From NCBI RefSeq assembly GCF_019084545.1, contig NZ_JAHREP010000005.1, forward strand, positions 159,465 through 223,464: 64,000 bases of DNA, read 5' to 3'. Below are positions 53,897-63,089 of this stretch, one piece after another. Numbering within the stretch: position 1 is the stretch's first letter; every line of letters begins with the position of its first letter. The notes under the pieces are model-generated. The model saw nothing but the letters and a program-made list of their open reading frames with translations. It searched no databases and was not told where the DNA came from. The stretch is from Marinobacterium ramblicola (GTDB taxonomy: Bacteria; Pseudomonadota; Gammaproteobacteria; Pseudomonadales; Balneatricaceae). Made by a program: the position numbers and the translations under genes.

Positions 53897-54922
53897 ATGA
53901 CGCAGCCGACGACACATACGACGACACAGGCGGACAACGGCCTGATCGACGGTCTGGGCAGAAAGATCGACTATATCCGCCTGTCGGTGACCGATCGCTG
54001 CGACTTCCGCTGCGTCTACTGCATGGCTGAGGACGTTGAGTTCCTGCCCCGTGCCCGCATCCTCTCGCTGGAGGAGATCGAGACCCTGGGCCGCAGTTTC
54101 GTGGCGATGGGGATCAAGAGGATCCGTCTGACCGGCGGCGAACCGCTGATGCGCCGGGGCATCGTCGACCTGGTGGCGCGGCTGGCGGCACTGCCGGGGC
54201 TGGACGAGGTGGTGATGACCACCAACGGCTCCCAACTCTACCGCCTGGCCGAACCGTTGAAGACGGCGGGGCTGAAACGGCTCAATATCAGCCTGGACAG
54301 CCTCAAGCCCGACCGTTTCGCAGCGATGACCCGGCGCAGCAAACTGTGCCAGGTGATCGCCGGCATCGACGCCGCCGTCGCGGCGGGCTTCCACCGTATC
54401 AAGCTGAACAGCGTGATCATGAAGGGCCACAACGATGACGAGATCCATGCGTTGCTGGCATTCGCCCAGGCGCGCGGCATCGACATCAGCTACATCGAGG
54501 AGATGCCGCTGGGCCGGGTCAACAGCCACGACCGCCGACAGGCCTACTGCTCCAGCGACGATGTGAAGCGGGAGATCGAAACCCGCTATCAACTGATGCC
54601 CTGTACCGACCGCACCGGCGGTCCCTCCCGTTACTACCGGATCGCCGGATTGCCGGGCCGGGTCGGCTTCATCTCCCCCCACAGCCATAACTTCTGCGAC
54701 AGCTGCAACCGGCTGCGGGTGACCGCCGAGGGACGCCTGTTGCTCTGCCTGGGGCAAGAGCACTCGGTGGATCTGCGTGAAATTCTGCGTCGCTATCCCG
54801 GCGACGAAAGGCGGATCGAAAACAGGGTGCGCGACGCGATACGGCGTAAGCCCGCAGGGCACAGCTTTGCCGATCGCGATGCGCCCCAGGTACTGCGTTT
54901 CATGAACATGACAGGTGGATAA
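53897..54922 (+). CDS. moaA: GTP 3',8-cyclase MoaA
   Basis: A 341-aa radical-SAM enzyme for the first step of molybdenum cofactor synthesis. The N-terminal cluster is C35-x3-C39-x2-C42 ([11 protein letters not shown]), then [12 protein letters not shown]. The C-terminal cluster is [18 protein letters not shown]. The usual C-terminal GG is present as TGG at the end. AGAGGA precedes the ATG. Its place in the nar region fits the need of NarG for molybdenum cofactor. Confidence 0.97.
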   Translation: MTQPTTHTTTQADNGLIDGLGRKIDYIRLSVTDRCDFRCVYCMAEDVEFLPRARILSLEEIETLGRSFVAMGIKRIRLTGGEPLMRRGIVDLVARLAALPGLDEVVMTTNGSQLYRLAEPLKTAGLKRLNISLDSLKPDRFAAMTRRSKLCQVIAGIDAAVAAGFHRIKLNSVIMKGHNDDEIHALLAFAQARGIDISYIEEMPLGRVNSHDRRQAYCSSDDVKREIETRYQLMPCTDRTGGPSRYYRIAGLPGRVGFISPHSHNFCDSCNRLRVTAEGRLLLCLGQEHSVDLREILRRYPGDERRIENRVRDAIRRKPAGHSFADRDAPQVLRFMNMTGG

Positions 54923-54925
54923 GCC

Positions 54926-55633
54926 ATGGGATGTCGAGCGACTCATTTTGAGCTTCAAACGAACTGGACCCAGCAGGTGCGACAGCACCTCCTGCTGTCG
55001 GCACTGAGCGAACGTCAGTTCAGCGAGCTGATGGCGTCGGCCCGACTGATCGACCTGGAACCACGGCAGAGCCTGTTCCAGCAGGGCGAAGCGGCCGAGC
55101 GGGTGTTCATTGTGCTGGCCGGACGGATCAAGTTTTTCCGTATCTCCGCCAGCGGGCGGGAGATCGTGATCAGCGTATTGGGCCGCAACGACCCGGTAGC
55201 CGAAGCGGCCATGTTCATGTCGGAGCAGCACTACCCGGCCAATGCCAGCGCCATCGAGGGCAGCTGCCTGCTGGCATTTAACGCCCAGGTCTATCAGCGC
55301 CTGCTGCGGCAGTCGGTGGACAGCTGTTTCGGCGTCATGGCGGCGATGGCCAGCCGCCTGCAGCGCAGCATGGCCGAGATCGAGACACTGACCCAGCAGG
55401 ACGCGGCGCACCGGGTCGCCCGCTTCATCCTCGACCTGGTGGACAAGGGGGAGAGCGGACAGGTGGTGGTCGAACTGCCGGTATCCAAGCAACTGATCGC
55501 GGCACGGCTGGCGATGCAGCCGGAAACCTTCTCGCGGGTGATTGCGGCACTGAAGCACAAGGGGTTGCTGCAGGTAAATGGCGGCAGGCTGACCATACCC
55601 AGCGTGGCTGGCTTAAGACAGTGGGCGGTATGA
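54926..55633 (+). CDS. dnr: Crp/Fnr family regulator, DNR-like
   Basis: A 235-aa regulator: cyclic-nucleotide-like sensor domain (about 30-150), long helix and a C-terminal winged helix (VSKQLIAARLAMQPETFSRV). It lacks the N-terminal cysteine cluster of FNR, which points to the DNR/NNR group that senses nitric oxide through heme. The ETFSR recognition helix suggests TTGAT-type boxes. It follows moaA by 3 nt and overlaps the next gene (ATGA). Confidence 0.85.
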   Translation: MGCRATHFELQTNWTQQVRQHLLLSALSERQFSELMASARLIDLEPRQSLFQQGEAAERVFIVLAGRIKFFRISASGREIVISVLGRNDPVAEAAMFMSEQHYPANASAIEGSCLLAFNAQVYQRLLRQSVDSCFGVMAAMASRLQRSMAEIETLTQQDAAHRVARFILDLVDKGESGQVVVELPVSKQLIAARLAMQPETFSRVIAALKHKGLLQVNGGRLTIPSVAGLRQWAV

Positions 55634-56013
55634 CGAGGAGACGCGATCTGCCGCTGGTCTACGCCTGCTCCGGCTGCTCCGATGTGGCGCAACTGGCCAA
55701 CGATGTGGCGGTACGACTGGATCACAGCGGCAAGGCGGAGATGTCCTGCATCTCCGGTGTCGGCGGCGGGGTGCCGGCGCTGGTCAGGATCGCCCGCTCC
55801 GGGCGGCCGATCATCGCCATCGACGGCTGTCCGCTGCACTGTGCCGCCGCCTGCCTGGCCAACTGCGATGTCGAGGCGGATGAACATGTGCGGCTGTACG
55901 AGCAGGGTTACAGGAAGCGGATCGGGCGCAGGGCGGACGCAGCAGAGGTCGAAAAAGTCACCGCCCATGTCGAGGGACTGATCGAGCTGCTAAACCTGGA
56001 ACAGAACTGTTGA
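55630..56013 (+). CDS. DGC-domain putative zinc-binding protein
   Basis: A 127-aa cysteine-rich protein: YACSGCSDVAQLAND, MSCISGVGGGVPALV and IDGCPLHCAAACL with the DGC motif that names the family. Its start overlaps the stop of dnr, so the two are translated together. The family often occurs near anaerobic or nitric-oxide-related genes but has no proven function. It may bind zinc or an iron-sulfur cluster. Confidence 0.85.
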   Translation: MTRRRDLPLVYACSGCSDVAQLANDVAVRLDHSGKAEMSCISGVGGGVPALVRIARSGRPIIAIDGCPLHCAAACLANCDVEADEHVRLYEQGYRKRIGRRADAAEVEKVTAHVEGLIELLNLEQNC

Positions 56014-56037
56014 GCTGAATAACCGAGAGTAATCACG

Positions 56038-56586
56038 ATGGGACATGCCAAAGAGAACGCGGTGTTTGTACCGCTCAATATCGCCGTACTCACGGTGTCG
56101 GACACCCGCACCCGGGAGACCGACACCTCCGGTGACACCCTGCATGCGGCGCTGGAGGAGACCGGGCATCGCCTGGCCGACCGCCAGATCCGCCCCGACG
56201 ATATCTACCAGCTGCGCGCGCAGGTGTCGCAGTGGATCGCCGACGCCGAAATCCAGGTGATCCTGGTCACCGGCGGTACCGGCTTCACCCTGCGCGACAA
56301 CACGCCGGAGGCGCTGCTGCCGCTATTCGACAAGCAGGTCGAGGGTTACGGTGAGCTGTTCCGCCAACTCTCCTACGACGAGATCGGCACCTCCACCATC
56401 CAGTCCCGCGCTGTGGCCGGGGTGGCCAACCGCACCGTCATCTTCGCCATGCCCGGCTCGCCGAAAGCGTGCCGTACCGCCTGGGAGCGGGTGATCCGTG
56501 AGCAGCTCGATGCCCGTCACCGCCCCTGCAACTTCGTCGAGATGGTGCTGCCCGATGTGGCCAGCGCCTGCGGGCCAAGATCATGA
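56038..56586 (+). CDS. moaB: Molybdenum cofactor biosynthesis protein MoaB
   Basis: A 182-aa molybdopterin adenylyltransferase. It shows VLTVSDTRTRETDTSGDTL, the binding loop VTGGTGFTLRDNTPEAL and FAMPGSPKAC. It overlaps moeA by 4 nt. Confidence 0.96.
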   Translation: MGHAKENAVFVPLNIAVLTVSDTRTRETDTSGDTLHAALEETGHRLADRQIRPDDIYQLRAQVSQWIADAEIQVILVTGGTGFTLRDNTPEALLPLFDKQVEGYGELFRQLSYDEIGTSTIQSRAVAGVANRTVIFAMPGSPKACRTAWERVIREQLDARHRPCNFVEMVLPDVASACGPRS

Positions 56587-57812
56587 GCGGCTGCGGATGC
56601 GACAGCGGTGGCCTGATGCCGCTGAGTCAGGCGCTGGAGCGGCTGCTGGCGGATGTCCGGCCGTTGTGCGAAAGCGAAAGCGTGCCGCTGGAGCAGGCGC
56701 GGGGCCGTGTGCTGGCGCTGGATCTGCTCTCCACGATAGCGGTGCCACCGGCGGACAACAGCGCCATGGACGGCTATGCCGTCAATACGGCCAGTTTGCC
56801 CGATAACCTGCTGTTGCCGGTCAGCCAGCGGATACCGGCCGGTGTACAGGGTGCGTCGCTGCACCCCGGCACGGCGGCACGCCTCTTTACCGGCTCGGAG
56901 ATTCCGCCCGGTGCCGATGCGGTGATCATGCAGGAGCAGTGCGAACAGCAGGGTGAATATGTGCAGCTCAATCGCCGACCCCAGGCCGGCGACCATATCC
57001 GCCCGGCCGGCCAGGATATTCGCCCCGGCCAATGCGTGGTACCCGCCGGTACCCGGCTCGATGCCCGCCACCTGGGGGTGATCGCCTCGGTGGGTATCGA
57101 TCGCGTGCCGGTCTACCGCCGCCTCAGGGTGGTGGTGCTGAACACCGGCGACGAGCTGCTGATGCCGGGGCAGCCGAACCAGCCGGGCAAGATCTACAAC
57201 TCCAACTACTTCACCCTGCTTGGCCTGCTCGAGCCGCTCGGTGTCGAGGTGATCTTTTCCGGCGTGGTCGAGGACAGGTTCGAGACCACCCGCGATGCGC
57301 TGGCGCTGGCGGCGGAGAAGGGCGACCTGATCCTGAGCAGCGGCGGCGTCTCGGTCGGTGAGGAGGACCACGTCAAGGCCGCGGTGCAGAGCCTGGGCGA
57401 ACTCGGTCTCTGGCGGCTGGCGATCAAGCCCGGCAAGCCGCTGGCCTACGGGCGTGTCGGCAGGACGCCATTTATCGGCCTGCCCGGTAATCCGGCGGCG
57501 GTGCTGGTCACCTTCCTGATGCTGGCCCGGCCCTATCTGCTGAAACAGCAGGGCTGCACGGCGCTGCAACCGATCTGCTTCCAGCTGCCGGCCGGATTTA
57601 ACCGCCAACGTGCGATTCCACGCGATGAGTTTATCCGTGCCCGGTTGGTGCAGGGCAAAGGGGGATTGCAGGCGGCGCCGCTGGATAACCAGAGCTCCGG
57701 GGTGCTGAGCTCGGCGAGTCAGGCCGGGGGGCTGCTGCTGATCCCCGCCGGTGAGTGCGTGGCAGAGGGGCAGCTGCTGAACTTCTATCCCTTCCACGGC
57801 CTGTTGGATTGA
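56583..57812 (+). CDS. moeA: Molybdopterin molybdenumtransferase MoeA
   Basis: A 409-aa enzyme that inserts molybdate into adenylylated molybdopterin. Motifs are PPADNSAMDGYAV, TGSEIPPGADAV, STGDEL-like NTGDELLMPG, SSGGVSVGEEDHVK and GLPGNPAAVLV. Its N-terminus starts MSGCGCDSGG, a small Cys/Gly-rich extension. It is coupled to moaB and lies 28 nt before mobA. Confidence 0.97.
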   Translation: MSGCGCDSGGLMPLSQALERLLADVRPLCESESVPLEQARGRVLALDLLSTIAVPPADNSAMDGYAVNTASLPDNLLLPVSQRIPAGVQGASLHPGTAARLFTGSEIPPGADAVIMQEQCEQQGEYVQLNRRPQAGDHIRPAGQDIRPGQCVVPAGTRLDARHLGVIASVGIDRVPVYRRLRVVVLNTGDELLMPGQPNQPGKIYNSNYFTLLGLLEPLGVEVIFSGVVEDRFETTRDALALAAEKGDLILSSGGVSVGEEDHVKAAVQSLGELGLWRLAIKPGKPLAYGRVGRTPFIGLPGNPAAVLVTFLMLARPYLLKQQGCTALQPICFQLPAGFNRQRAIPRDEFIRARLVQGKGGLQAAPLDNQSSGVLSSASQAGGLLLIPAGECVAEGQLLNFYPFHGLLD

Positions 57813-57840
57813 CGCGATGGATGGCGTAAAGGAGCTGAGC

Positions 57841-58419
57841 GTGTCGGCATTTGCGGCGGTCATCTTGGCCGGCGGGCAGGGGCGGCGCATGGGAGGATGT
57901 GACAAGGGGCTGGTGCCCTTCCGTCAGGCGCCGATGGTGAGCTGGAGCCTGGCCGCGGCCCAAGCGGAGGTGGCCCGGGTGCTGATCAGCTGCAACCGCA
58001 ACCCGCTGGAGTATGCCCGCCTGGGGGTGCCGCTGGTGTGTGATCGCCAGGCAGGCTTTAACGGACCGCTGAGCGGCGTTCAGGCGGCGATGGCGGCGCT
58101 GGATACCGAGATCAGTCATCTGCTGGTGCTGCCCTGCGATACACCGCTGATCAGTCGCGACCTGGTGCGTAGTCTGCTCGATGCCGCCCGGCGCAACCCC
58201 GACCATATCGTGCATCTGCAGAGCGAGGGGCAGCCGCACTATCTGCACGCGGTAATCCCCTGCCGCTACCGCGACAGCCTGGATCTCTGGCTGGAATCGG
58301 GCCAACAGGCGGTGAGACGCTGGTATGCGCAACATCCGGTCATGCGCTTGGCGGTGGATGAGCAGGCCCCTCGGCTGCTCAATCTGAACAGCCCGGAACA
58401 GCTCCGGGCCAGTGCTTGA
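57841..58419 (+). CDS. mobA: Molybdenum cofactor guanylyltransferase MobA
   Basis: A 192-aa enzyme that adds GMP to molybdenum cofactor, giving the bis-MGD form used by NarG. The nucleotide motif is AVILAGGQGRRMGG, followed by DKGLVPF and PCDTPLIS. GTG at 57841 is chosen because AAAGGAG lies just upstream of it and the protein then begins right before the motif. An ATG 24 nt upstream is in frame. Confidence 0.94.
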   Translation: MSAFAAVILAGGQGRRMGGCDKGLVPFRQAPMVSWSLAAAQAEVARVLISCNRNPLEYARLGVPLVCDRQAGFNGPLSGVQAAMAALDTEISHLLVLPCDTPLISRDLVRSLLDAARRNPDHIVHLQSEGQPHYLHAVIPCRYRDSLDLWLESGQQAVRRWYAQHPVMRLAVDEQAPRLLNLNSPEQLRASA

Positions 58420-58437
58420 GGTCGTCGAGAACGTGTT

Positions 58438-58860
58438 TTACCCCTGACGCTCGATAAACATCGCGGTGACGCTGTCCATGGTGCCGATATGGTTGATAAA
58501 CCAGGGCACGACACTGTTGGCCAGGTGGTTCTGCAAAGCCTCTGCGGGCATACCCTCGCGCCAGGCCTCAATCACGCCGTTGAACTCCTTCAGTACCCGC
58601 TCATGCTCGCCTTTGTGCACCGGGTAGGCGGGAAATCCGGTACGCTCCATCTCCGCCTGCTCATGAGCGAAATGGTCGCGGTTGTGCTCATAGAACTGAT
58701 CCAGTAGCGCAGTGACCGCTGTACGGTCCTGGCTGCCACCGCTGATCAGTTGCTCGAGCGCTGCATTGAGGAGGTTGATCAGTGCGCTGGCCTCGGCATG
58801 ATCCTCGTTCATAAAATCGAGTTCGACCTGGGGCAGGGTGTCGGTGGAGAGAAGCGTCAT
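58438..58860 (-). CDS. Hemerythrin domain protein (bacteriohemerythrin)
   Basis: A 140-aa four-helix protein with a di-iron site: NEDHAE, HNRDHFAHEQAEM, HKGEHERV and WFINHIGTMD carry the His, Glu and Asp ligands. It likely binds oxygen or nitric oxide in the cytoplasm. It is convergent with mobA and has an FNR box at -41.5, so it is induced in the absence of oxygen. Confidence 0.93.
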   Translation of the reverse strand: MTLLSTDTLPQVELDFMNEDHAEASALINLLNAALEQLISGGSQDRTAVTALLDQFYEHNRDHFAHEQAEMERTGFPAYPVHKGEHERVLKEFNGVIEAWREGMPAEALQNHLANSVVPWFINHIGTMDSVTAMFIERQG

Positions 58861-58926
58861 GCGGGTACCTGCAGATTAAGGAAAGGACGTTTACCTGCAC
58901 TCTAGCCGATCGCCACGCCAGGCTGA

Positions 58927-58940
58927 TTGACCGATATCAA
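58927..58940 (-). promoter_or_regulatory. FNR box of the hemerythrin promoter
   Basis: The minus strand reads TTGATATCGGTCAA (9 of 10 positions). It predicts a start near 58892 and has TAGAGT (58904-58899) as -10, 32 nt before the ATG. Confidence 0.75.
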
Positions 58941-58995
58941 GCGCCCTCCTGTTCTCTGAACGATGCACGACGAAGCGGTTTTTCAACGCAAAAAC

Positions 58996-59009
58996 TTAAC
59001 CTGGATCAA
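58996..59009 (+). promoter_or_regulatory. Possible FNR/DNR box upstream of the first CBS gene
   Basis: TTAACCTGGATCAA matches at 8 or 9 of 10 positions. The -10 at the expected place (TTGTAC, 59032-59037) is weak. It lies 120 nt before the CBS gene. Confidence 0.4.
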
Positions 59010-59128
59010 GTATTGGTCCCACGGGACCTCGTTGTACCACTTCCGAGATATGGTTGGCCTGCAGCTGCTGTGGGAGTGTGAACTCAGCCCTGTGGGGCCG
59101 ACCTTTCCACAACCAGAGGATCGATACC

Positions 59129-59635
59129 ATGACGATACCCAAGACCCTGATTGCAGCCGATATCATGTCGCGCGACCTGCATACCGTACAGGCGCACTGG
59201 TCGCTGCAGACGCTGATCGAGTTCTTGATCAAGCACAAGATCACTGGCGCGCCGGTACTCTCCGACAAGCGGGAGCTGGTCGGCGTGGTCAGCTTGAGCG
59301 ATCTGCTCAACTTCGATGGCAAGCCGGAACATCGCCTCGGTGAAAATCCGATGGCGCAGTACTACTACTCCTCGCTGGACGGGGCCAGCATCGATGAACT
59401 CGGCATCAAGGAGTCGAACCCCCATCTGAGTCATCTGGTCAGCGAGATCATGACACCTGCGATAATCTCGACACCCTCATCGACGCCGGTAACTGAACTG
59501 GCGGTAATCCTGTGTGAAAAAGGGATACACCGGATCTTCATCACCGACGGCAAGCAGCTGTGCGGTGTGGTGTCCACGCTCGATATTCTCAAGCATTTGA
59601 ACAAACTGACTCAGCCGGAGTGTGCGCTATGCTGA
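59129..59635 (+). CDS. CBS-pair protein 1
   Basis: A 168-aa protein made of two CBS motifs (MSRDLHTVQAHWSL with ITGAPVLSDKRELVGVVSL; MTPAIISTPSSTPV with GIHRIFITDGKQLCGVVS). A conserved 30-residue insert (GENPMAQYYYSSLDGAS then DELGIKESNP) lies between them. CBS pairs bind adenine nucleotides and control partner proteins; no partner domain is attached. It is followed by a close paralogue. AGAGGA precedes the ATG. Confidence 0.9.
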   Translation: MTIPKTLIAADIMSRDLHTVQAHWSLQTLIEFLIKHKITGAPVLSDKRELVGVVSLSDLLNFDGKPEHRLGENPMAQYYYSSLDGASIDELGIKESNPHLSHLVSEIMTPAIISTPSSTPVTELAVILCEKGIHRIFITDGKQLCGVVSTLDILKHLNKLTQPECALC

Positions 59636-59767
59636 TAGCGCAGAGGTTTGAGTTTGACGGCTGGATCGGCAGTTTTGTGCCAGACTGACTAGCGAAGTGT
59701 TAACGCCCGGCCGGGATTGAGCTATCGGGCGGTTGCCCGGCCTGATAACAGTATGAGGAGCCGGATC

Positions 59768-60280
59768 ATGAGTGCCCATTCACCGCTCGTCGCCAGCGAT
59801 ATCATGTCCCGCGACCTGCTCACCGCGCAGGAGCATTGGTCGCTGCAGACGCTGATCGATTTCTTCATCCGTTACCGTATCACCGGCGCCCCGGTTCTGT
59901 GCGACAACAAAGAGCTGGTCGGTGTAGTCAGCCTGACCGACATTCTGACCTTCGATGGCAAACCGGAGCACAGCCCCGGCGAGAACCCGATGGCGGATTA
60001 CTACTACAGCGCGCTGGAGGGGACCAGCGTAGACGAGTTGGGGATCAAGGAGAGCAACCCGCATCTGAGCCACAGGGTCAGCGAGATCATGACTCCGTCG
60101 ATCATCGCCGCGCCGCTGTCGACGCCGGTGATGAAGCTGGCGGAAACCCTGTGTGAAAAGGGGATACACCGTATCTTCATTACCGAAGGCAAAAGCCTGT
60201 GCGGTGTGGTGACCACGCTCGATATTCTCAGGTACCTGACCGAGCTGGCGACTCCTGCGTCGCCGCGGCCAATGCCGTAG
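59768..60280 (+). CDS. CBS-pair protein 2 (tandem paralogue)
   Basis: A 170-aa protein with the same two CBS motifs and insert as the preceding gene (GENPMADYYYSALEGTS, DELGIKESNP). The N- and C-terminal ends differ most. It has its own GAGG ribosome site and a 130-nt upstream gap with a GC-rich inverted repeat (GGCCGGG/CCCGGCC) but no T-run. It is a clear tandem duplication. The two may form a heterodimer. Confidence 0.9.
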   Translation: MSAHSPLVASDIMSRDLLTAQEHWSLQTLIDFFIRYRITGAPVLCDNKELVGVVSLTDILTFDGKPEHSPGENPMADYYYSALEGTSVDELGIKESNPHLSHRVSEIMTPSIIAAPLSTPVMKLAETLCEKGIHRIFITEGKSLCGVVTTLDILRYLTELATPASPRPMP

Positions 60281-60390
60281 AGCGGTACCGCTCACCACCG
60301 AGTCGACCTGTTCAACTGCGTTTAGCTTTTTCAGAAAACGCAATCTACAGTTGATAACAAGGTTCTCAGACGAAGGGGATAGGGGTCTGG

Positions 60391-61944
60391 ATGCGTATCA
60401 ATAAGCCCGTTACCGCCCAAGAGAGACGTTTTACACCCGAGCAGAAACTGATCTCGACCACCGACGCCAAGGGCATGATCGTGCACTGCAATCAGGCGTT
60501 CATCGAGGTCAGCGGTTTTACCAAGGAGGAGCTGATCGGCCAACCGCATAACCTGGTCCGCCACCCGGATATGCCCCCGGCCGCGTTCCAGATCATGTGG
60601 GAGCATCTGAAAGCGGGCAAACCCTGGATGGGGCTGGTGAAAAACCGCTGCAAGAATGGCGACTACTACTGGGTGAACGCCTATGTCACGCCGATTACCG
60701 AGCGCGGCAAGATCGTCGGCTACGAATCGGTGCGGGTGTGCCCGCAACGGGCCGATGTGGAGCGAGCACAACGCGTGTACGACCGTCTGAACCGCGGCAA
60801 GGCCGCGCTCTCCTTCAAACTCCCGCTGCCTCATTGGTGGATTCTGGGGGGTACGCTGCTTGCAACACTGATCCTTGCATTGAACCAGTATTACCCGGCG
60901 GCGGTTGTGTTGATGGCGCTGGGTGCGGTCACTGCGTTGGGTGTTCAGCAGTTCTCGATCCAGCGCGCGCTGAGCGGCACCCTGGCGCTGGTTGCCAACG
61001 CCTTCCGCCACCCGGTTGCCGTGGCGACCTACACCGACAATCGAGGCGCGATAGGTGAGCTCAAGGTCGCGATCCTCAGTGAGCTGGCCCATCTGGAAAC
61101 GGCGCTGACCCGGATAGAAGACGCCGCCCACAGCGTGTCGATTGAGGCGAAGTCGGCTCAGGAGCTGTCGCAGTCCTCCCACGCTGCACTTGGCCGCCAG
61201 CAGGATGACACCGAGCAGGTAGCGGCCGCAGTGCATCAGATGACGGCCACCATCAACGAAGTCTCCGGCCATGTCCAGGAAACCGCGCACCAGGCGGAAA
61301 GCGCCAACCAGGTGGCGCGTTCTGGCAACGAGTTTGCGCAGACCGCGCGGGCCTCGATCGACCAGCTGCGCCGCACGGTGGATGAGATCGCTCAGGCGAT
61401 AAGTGATCTGGCCCAGCAGACACACCTGATCGCCAACGCCGCCGGCATCATCGAGCAGATCGCTGAACAGACCAATCTGCTGGCGCTCAACGCCGCGATC
61501 GAGGCCGCCCGCGCCGGTGAACATGGCCGGGGGTTTGCCGTTGTTGCCGACGAGGTGAGGCAACTGGCGCAGCGTACGCAGAACTCCACCGCTGAGATAC
61601 ACCAGATCCTGACGGCGTTGAGAGGTAGCGTCGAGAACTCGGTGAGGGTGGCCGGAGAGGGGCAGAGCCGGGCTCAGGAGGGACTGAGCAATGTCGAAGA
61701 GACCACTCAGATACTTACCCGAATCTCGGAGATGATGGCCAATATCGCCAATATGTCGCTGCAGATGGCCACGGCCGTTGAGAAGCAGGCGCATGTGTCA
61801 GAGGAGATCGGGCGCCAGATCACCAGTATTGCCGATATCTCGGCACATAGCCTGAAGGAGACTGAAGAGTCGTCCAACATGATGCACAAGCTGCGTGGTG
61901 TTGCCGGTCAGATGAATGAGTTGGTGGTCGGCTTCAGGCATTAA
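60391..61944 (+). CDS. aer: Aer-like chemoreceptor (PAS + methyl-accepting domain)
   Basis: A 517-aa receptor for energy or redox taxis. The N-terminal PAS domain (about 15-125) reads [29 protein letters not shown] and [12 protein letters not shown], typical of Aer. Two membrane helices at about 150-190 make a short hairpin, so the sensor is cytoplasmic. The signalling tip is [20 protein letters not shown]. Redox taxis fits a cell that moves between oxygen and nitrate. Confidence 0.92.
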   Translation: MRINKPVTAQERRFTPEQKLISTTDAKGMIVHCNQAFIEVSGFTKEELIGQPHNLVRHPDMPPAAFQIMWEHLKAGKPWMGLVKNRCKNGDYYWVNAYVTPITERGKIVGYESVRVCPQRADVERAQRVYDRLNRGKAALSFKLPLPHWWILGGTLLATLILALNQYYPAAVVLMALGAVTALGVQQFSIQRALSGTLALVANAFRHPVAVATYTDNRGAIGELKVAILSELAHLETALTRIEDAAHSVSIEAKSAQELSQSSHAALGRQQDDTEQVAAAVHQMTATINEVSGHVQETAHQAESANQVARSGNEFAQTARASIDQLRRTVDEIAQAISDLAQQTHLIANAAGIIEQIAEQTNLLALNAAIEAARAGEHGRGFAVVADEVRQLAQRTQNSTAEIHQILTALRGSVENSVRVAGEGQSRAQEGLSNVEETTQILTRISEMMANIANMSLQMATAVEKQAHVSEEIGRQITSIADISAHSLKETEESSNMMHKLRGVAGQMNELVVGFRH

Positions 61945-62003
61945 CTCAAGGCGCTGCCCGGCTGCCGAATTGGTGGCCGACATTGCCTTTGCTCAGCGGC
62001 AGA

Positions 62004-62750
62004 TCAGGTGCAGAGAGCGAACAGTTGGCCGCGGCTGGAGATCCCCAGCTTGTCATAGGCGCGCTTGCGATAGGTGATCACGCTGCTGACGGCGATATCC
62101 AGCTCGGCGGCGATCGCTTCGTTCTTTTTGCCCCGCAGCACTGCGCGGCACACCTGCTGTTCACGCTCGGACAGGAACGCCAGCGGTCCCTCCTGCAGCA
62201 GCTGCTCGTTGAGCTGAAAATGCTTGCTGATCATCGCCGCGATCAGCCGGGTCGCCTGTCGGGTGAACGCCGGGTCATCAAAGCGGGCATCCAGCCTCTC
62301 CGCACGGCGGTAAAGATTGATGTAGAAGTTGCCATTATCGGTACCGCGGATGATCGCCAGCTTGTCCATAAAACCGGGTTTTTTAAAGAAAGCCTCGCGG
62401 TAGCGCCGGTTCATGTCGGTGGTCAGATCGTCGAGACGGGCGACCTCGGTGTCGCCGGCCTTCATGGCGCGCAGGGTGTCGAAGTTCGGATCCTGTAGAT
62501 AGTGGCGCTCGCTGACGTAGCGCTCCGCCAGTTCGCGGGCCGACTCATCCTGGGCGAAATCCTTGTACAGCAGCGTGGAGACATTCTGACCGTCGCGGCA
62601 GAAGAACACCATGCACTGCTCGGTGCCGAAAGCGTCGTGCAGCCAGCTCAGGAAGGGCTCGTAAAATTCAGCCGTGCCAAGCTGATCGAGTGCCTCGATC
62701 AGGGCCGGGGAGGGCAGCGTGGGTGTCTCTGAGGGCGTCATAATCGGCAT
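62004..62750 (-). CDS. LuxR-type transcriptional regulator
   Basis: A 248-aa regulator. The C-terminal helix-turn-helix is LSEREQQVCRAVLRGKKNEA and SSVITYRKRAYDKLGISSR. The N-terminal 150 residues form a sensor domain I do not recognise. No ribosome site fixes the start; the ATG of MPIMTPSETP is used here, while ATGs at 62741 and 62855 are also open. Its target is unknown. Confidence 0.8.
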   Translation of the reverse strand: MPIMTPSETPTLPSPALIEALDQLGTAEFYEPFLSWLHDAFGTEQCMVFFCRDGQNVSTLLYKDFAQDESARELAERYVSERHYLQDPNFDTLRAMKAGDTEVARLDDLTTDMNRRYREAFFKKPGFMDKLAIIRGTDNGNFYINLYRRAERLDARFDDPAFTRQATRLIAAMISKHFQLNEQLLQEGPLAFLSEREQQVCRAVLRGKKNEAIAAELDIAVSSVITYRKRAYDKLGISSRGQLFALCT

Positions 62751-62987
62751 AATCGGGGTCGGAGTGAGTGTGCGCAGAGTGAGTGTGCGCACGTCCGAAC
62801 AGGCTCCTGTTACAAGGGCATCGTTGATGCGTCTAAGTGTACCCGCTAGCGCCATCTTGTCAGCACCGCCGACCTCTCTGCTCTGCGACCGGGTCTGACA
62901 GTGCAGTGACTCTCAACCATACTGATACCTGATTGTCTGCACCTGGAGGCTGCACGAACGGGTTCCGCGAGCAAGGAAGAGCACCCC

Positions 62988-63050
62988 ATGTATGGTCTCC
63001 AGACTTGGCTGCAGGCCGTGGCGGACCGGTGGTGGCTTTTTACCCTCTAA
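62988..63050 (+). CDS. Possible 20-aa hydrophobic peptide
   Basis: ATG after AAGGAAG, then 20 codons rich in Trp, Leu and Phe (WLQAVADRWWLFTL) and TAA, 39 nt before the amidoligase start. It could be a leader peptide, a remnant of a longer gene start or chance. Confidence 0.25.
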   Translation: MYGLQTWLQAVADRWWLFTL

Positions 63051-63089
63051 GGCTCTACGGACAGGTTCGAATGACGCGAGCAAGCGACA

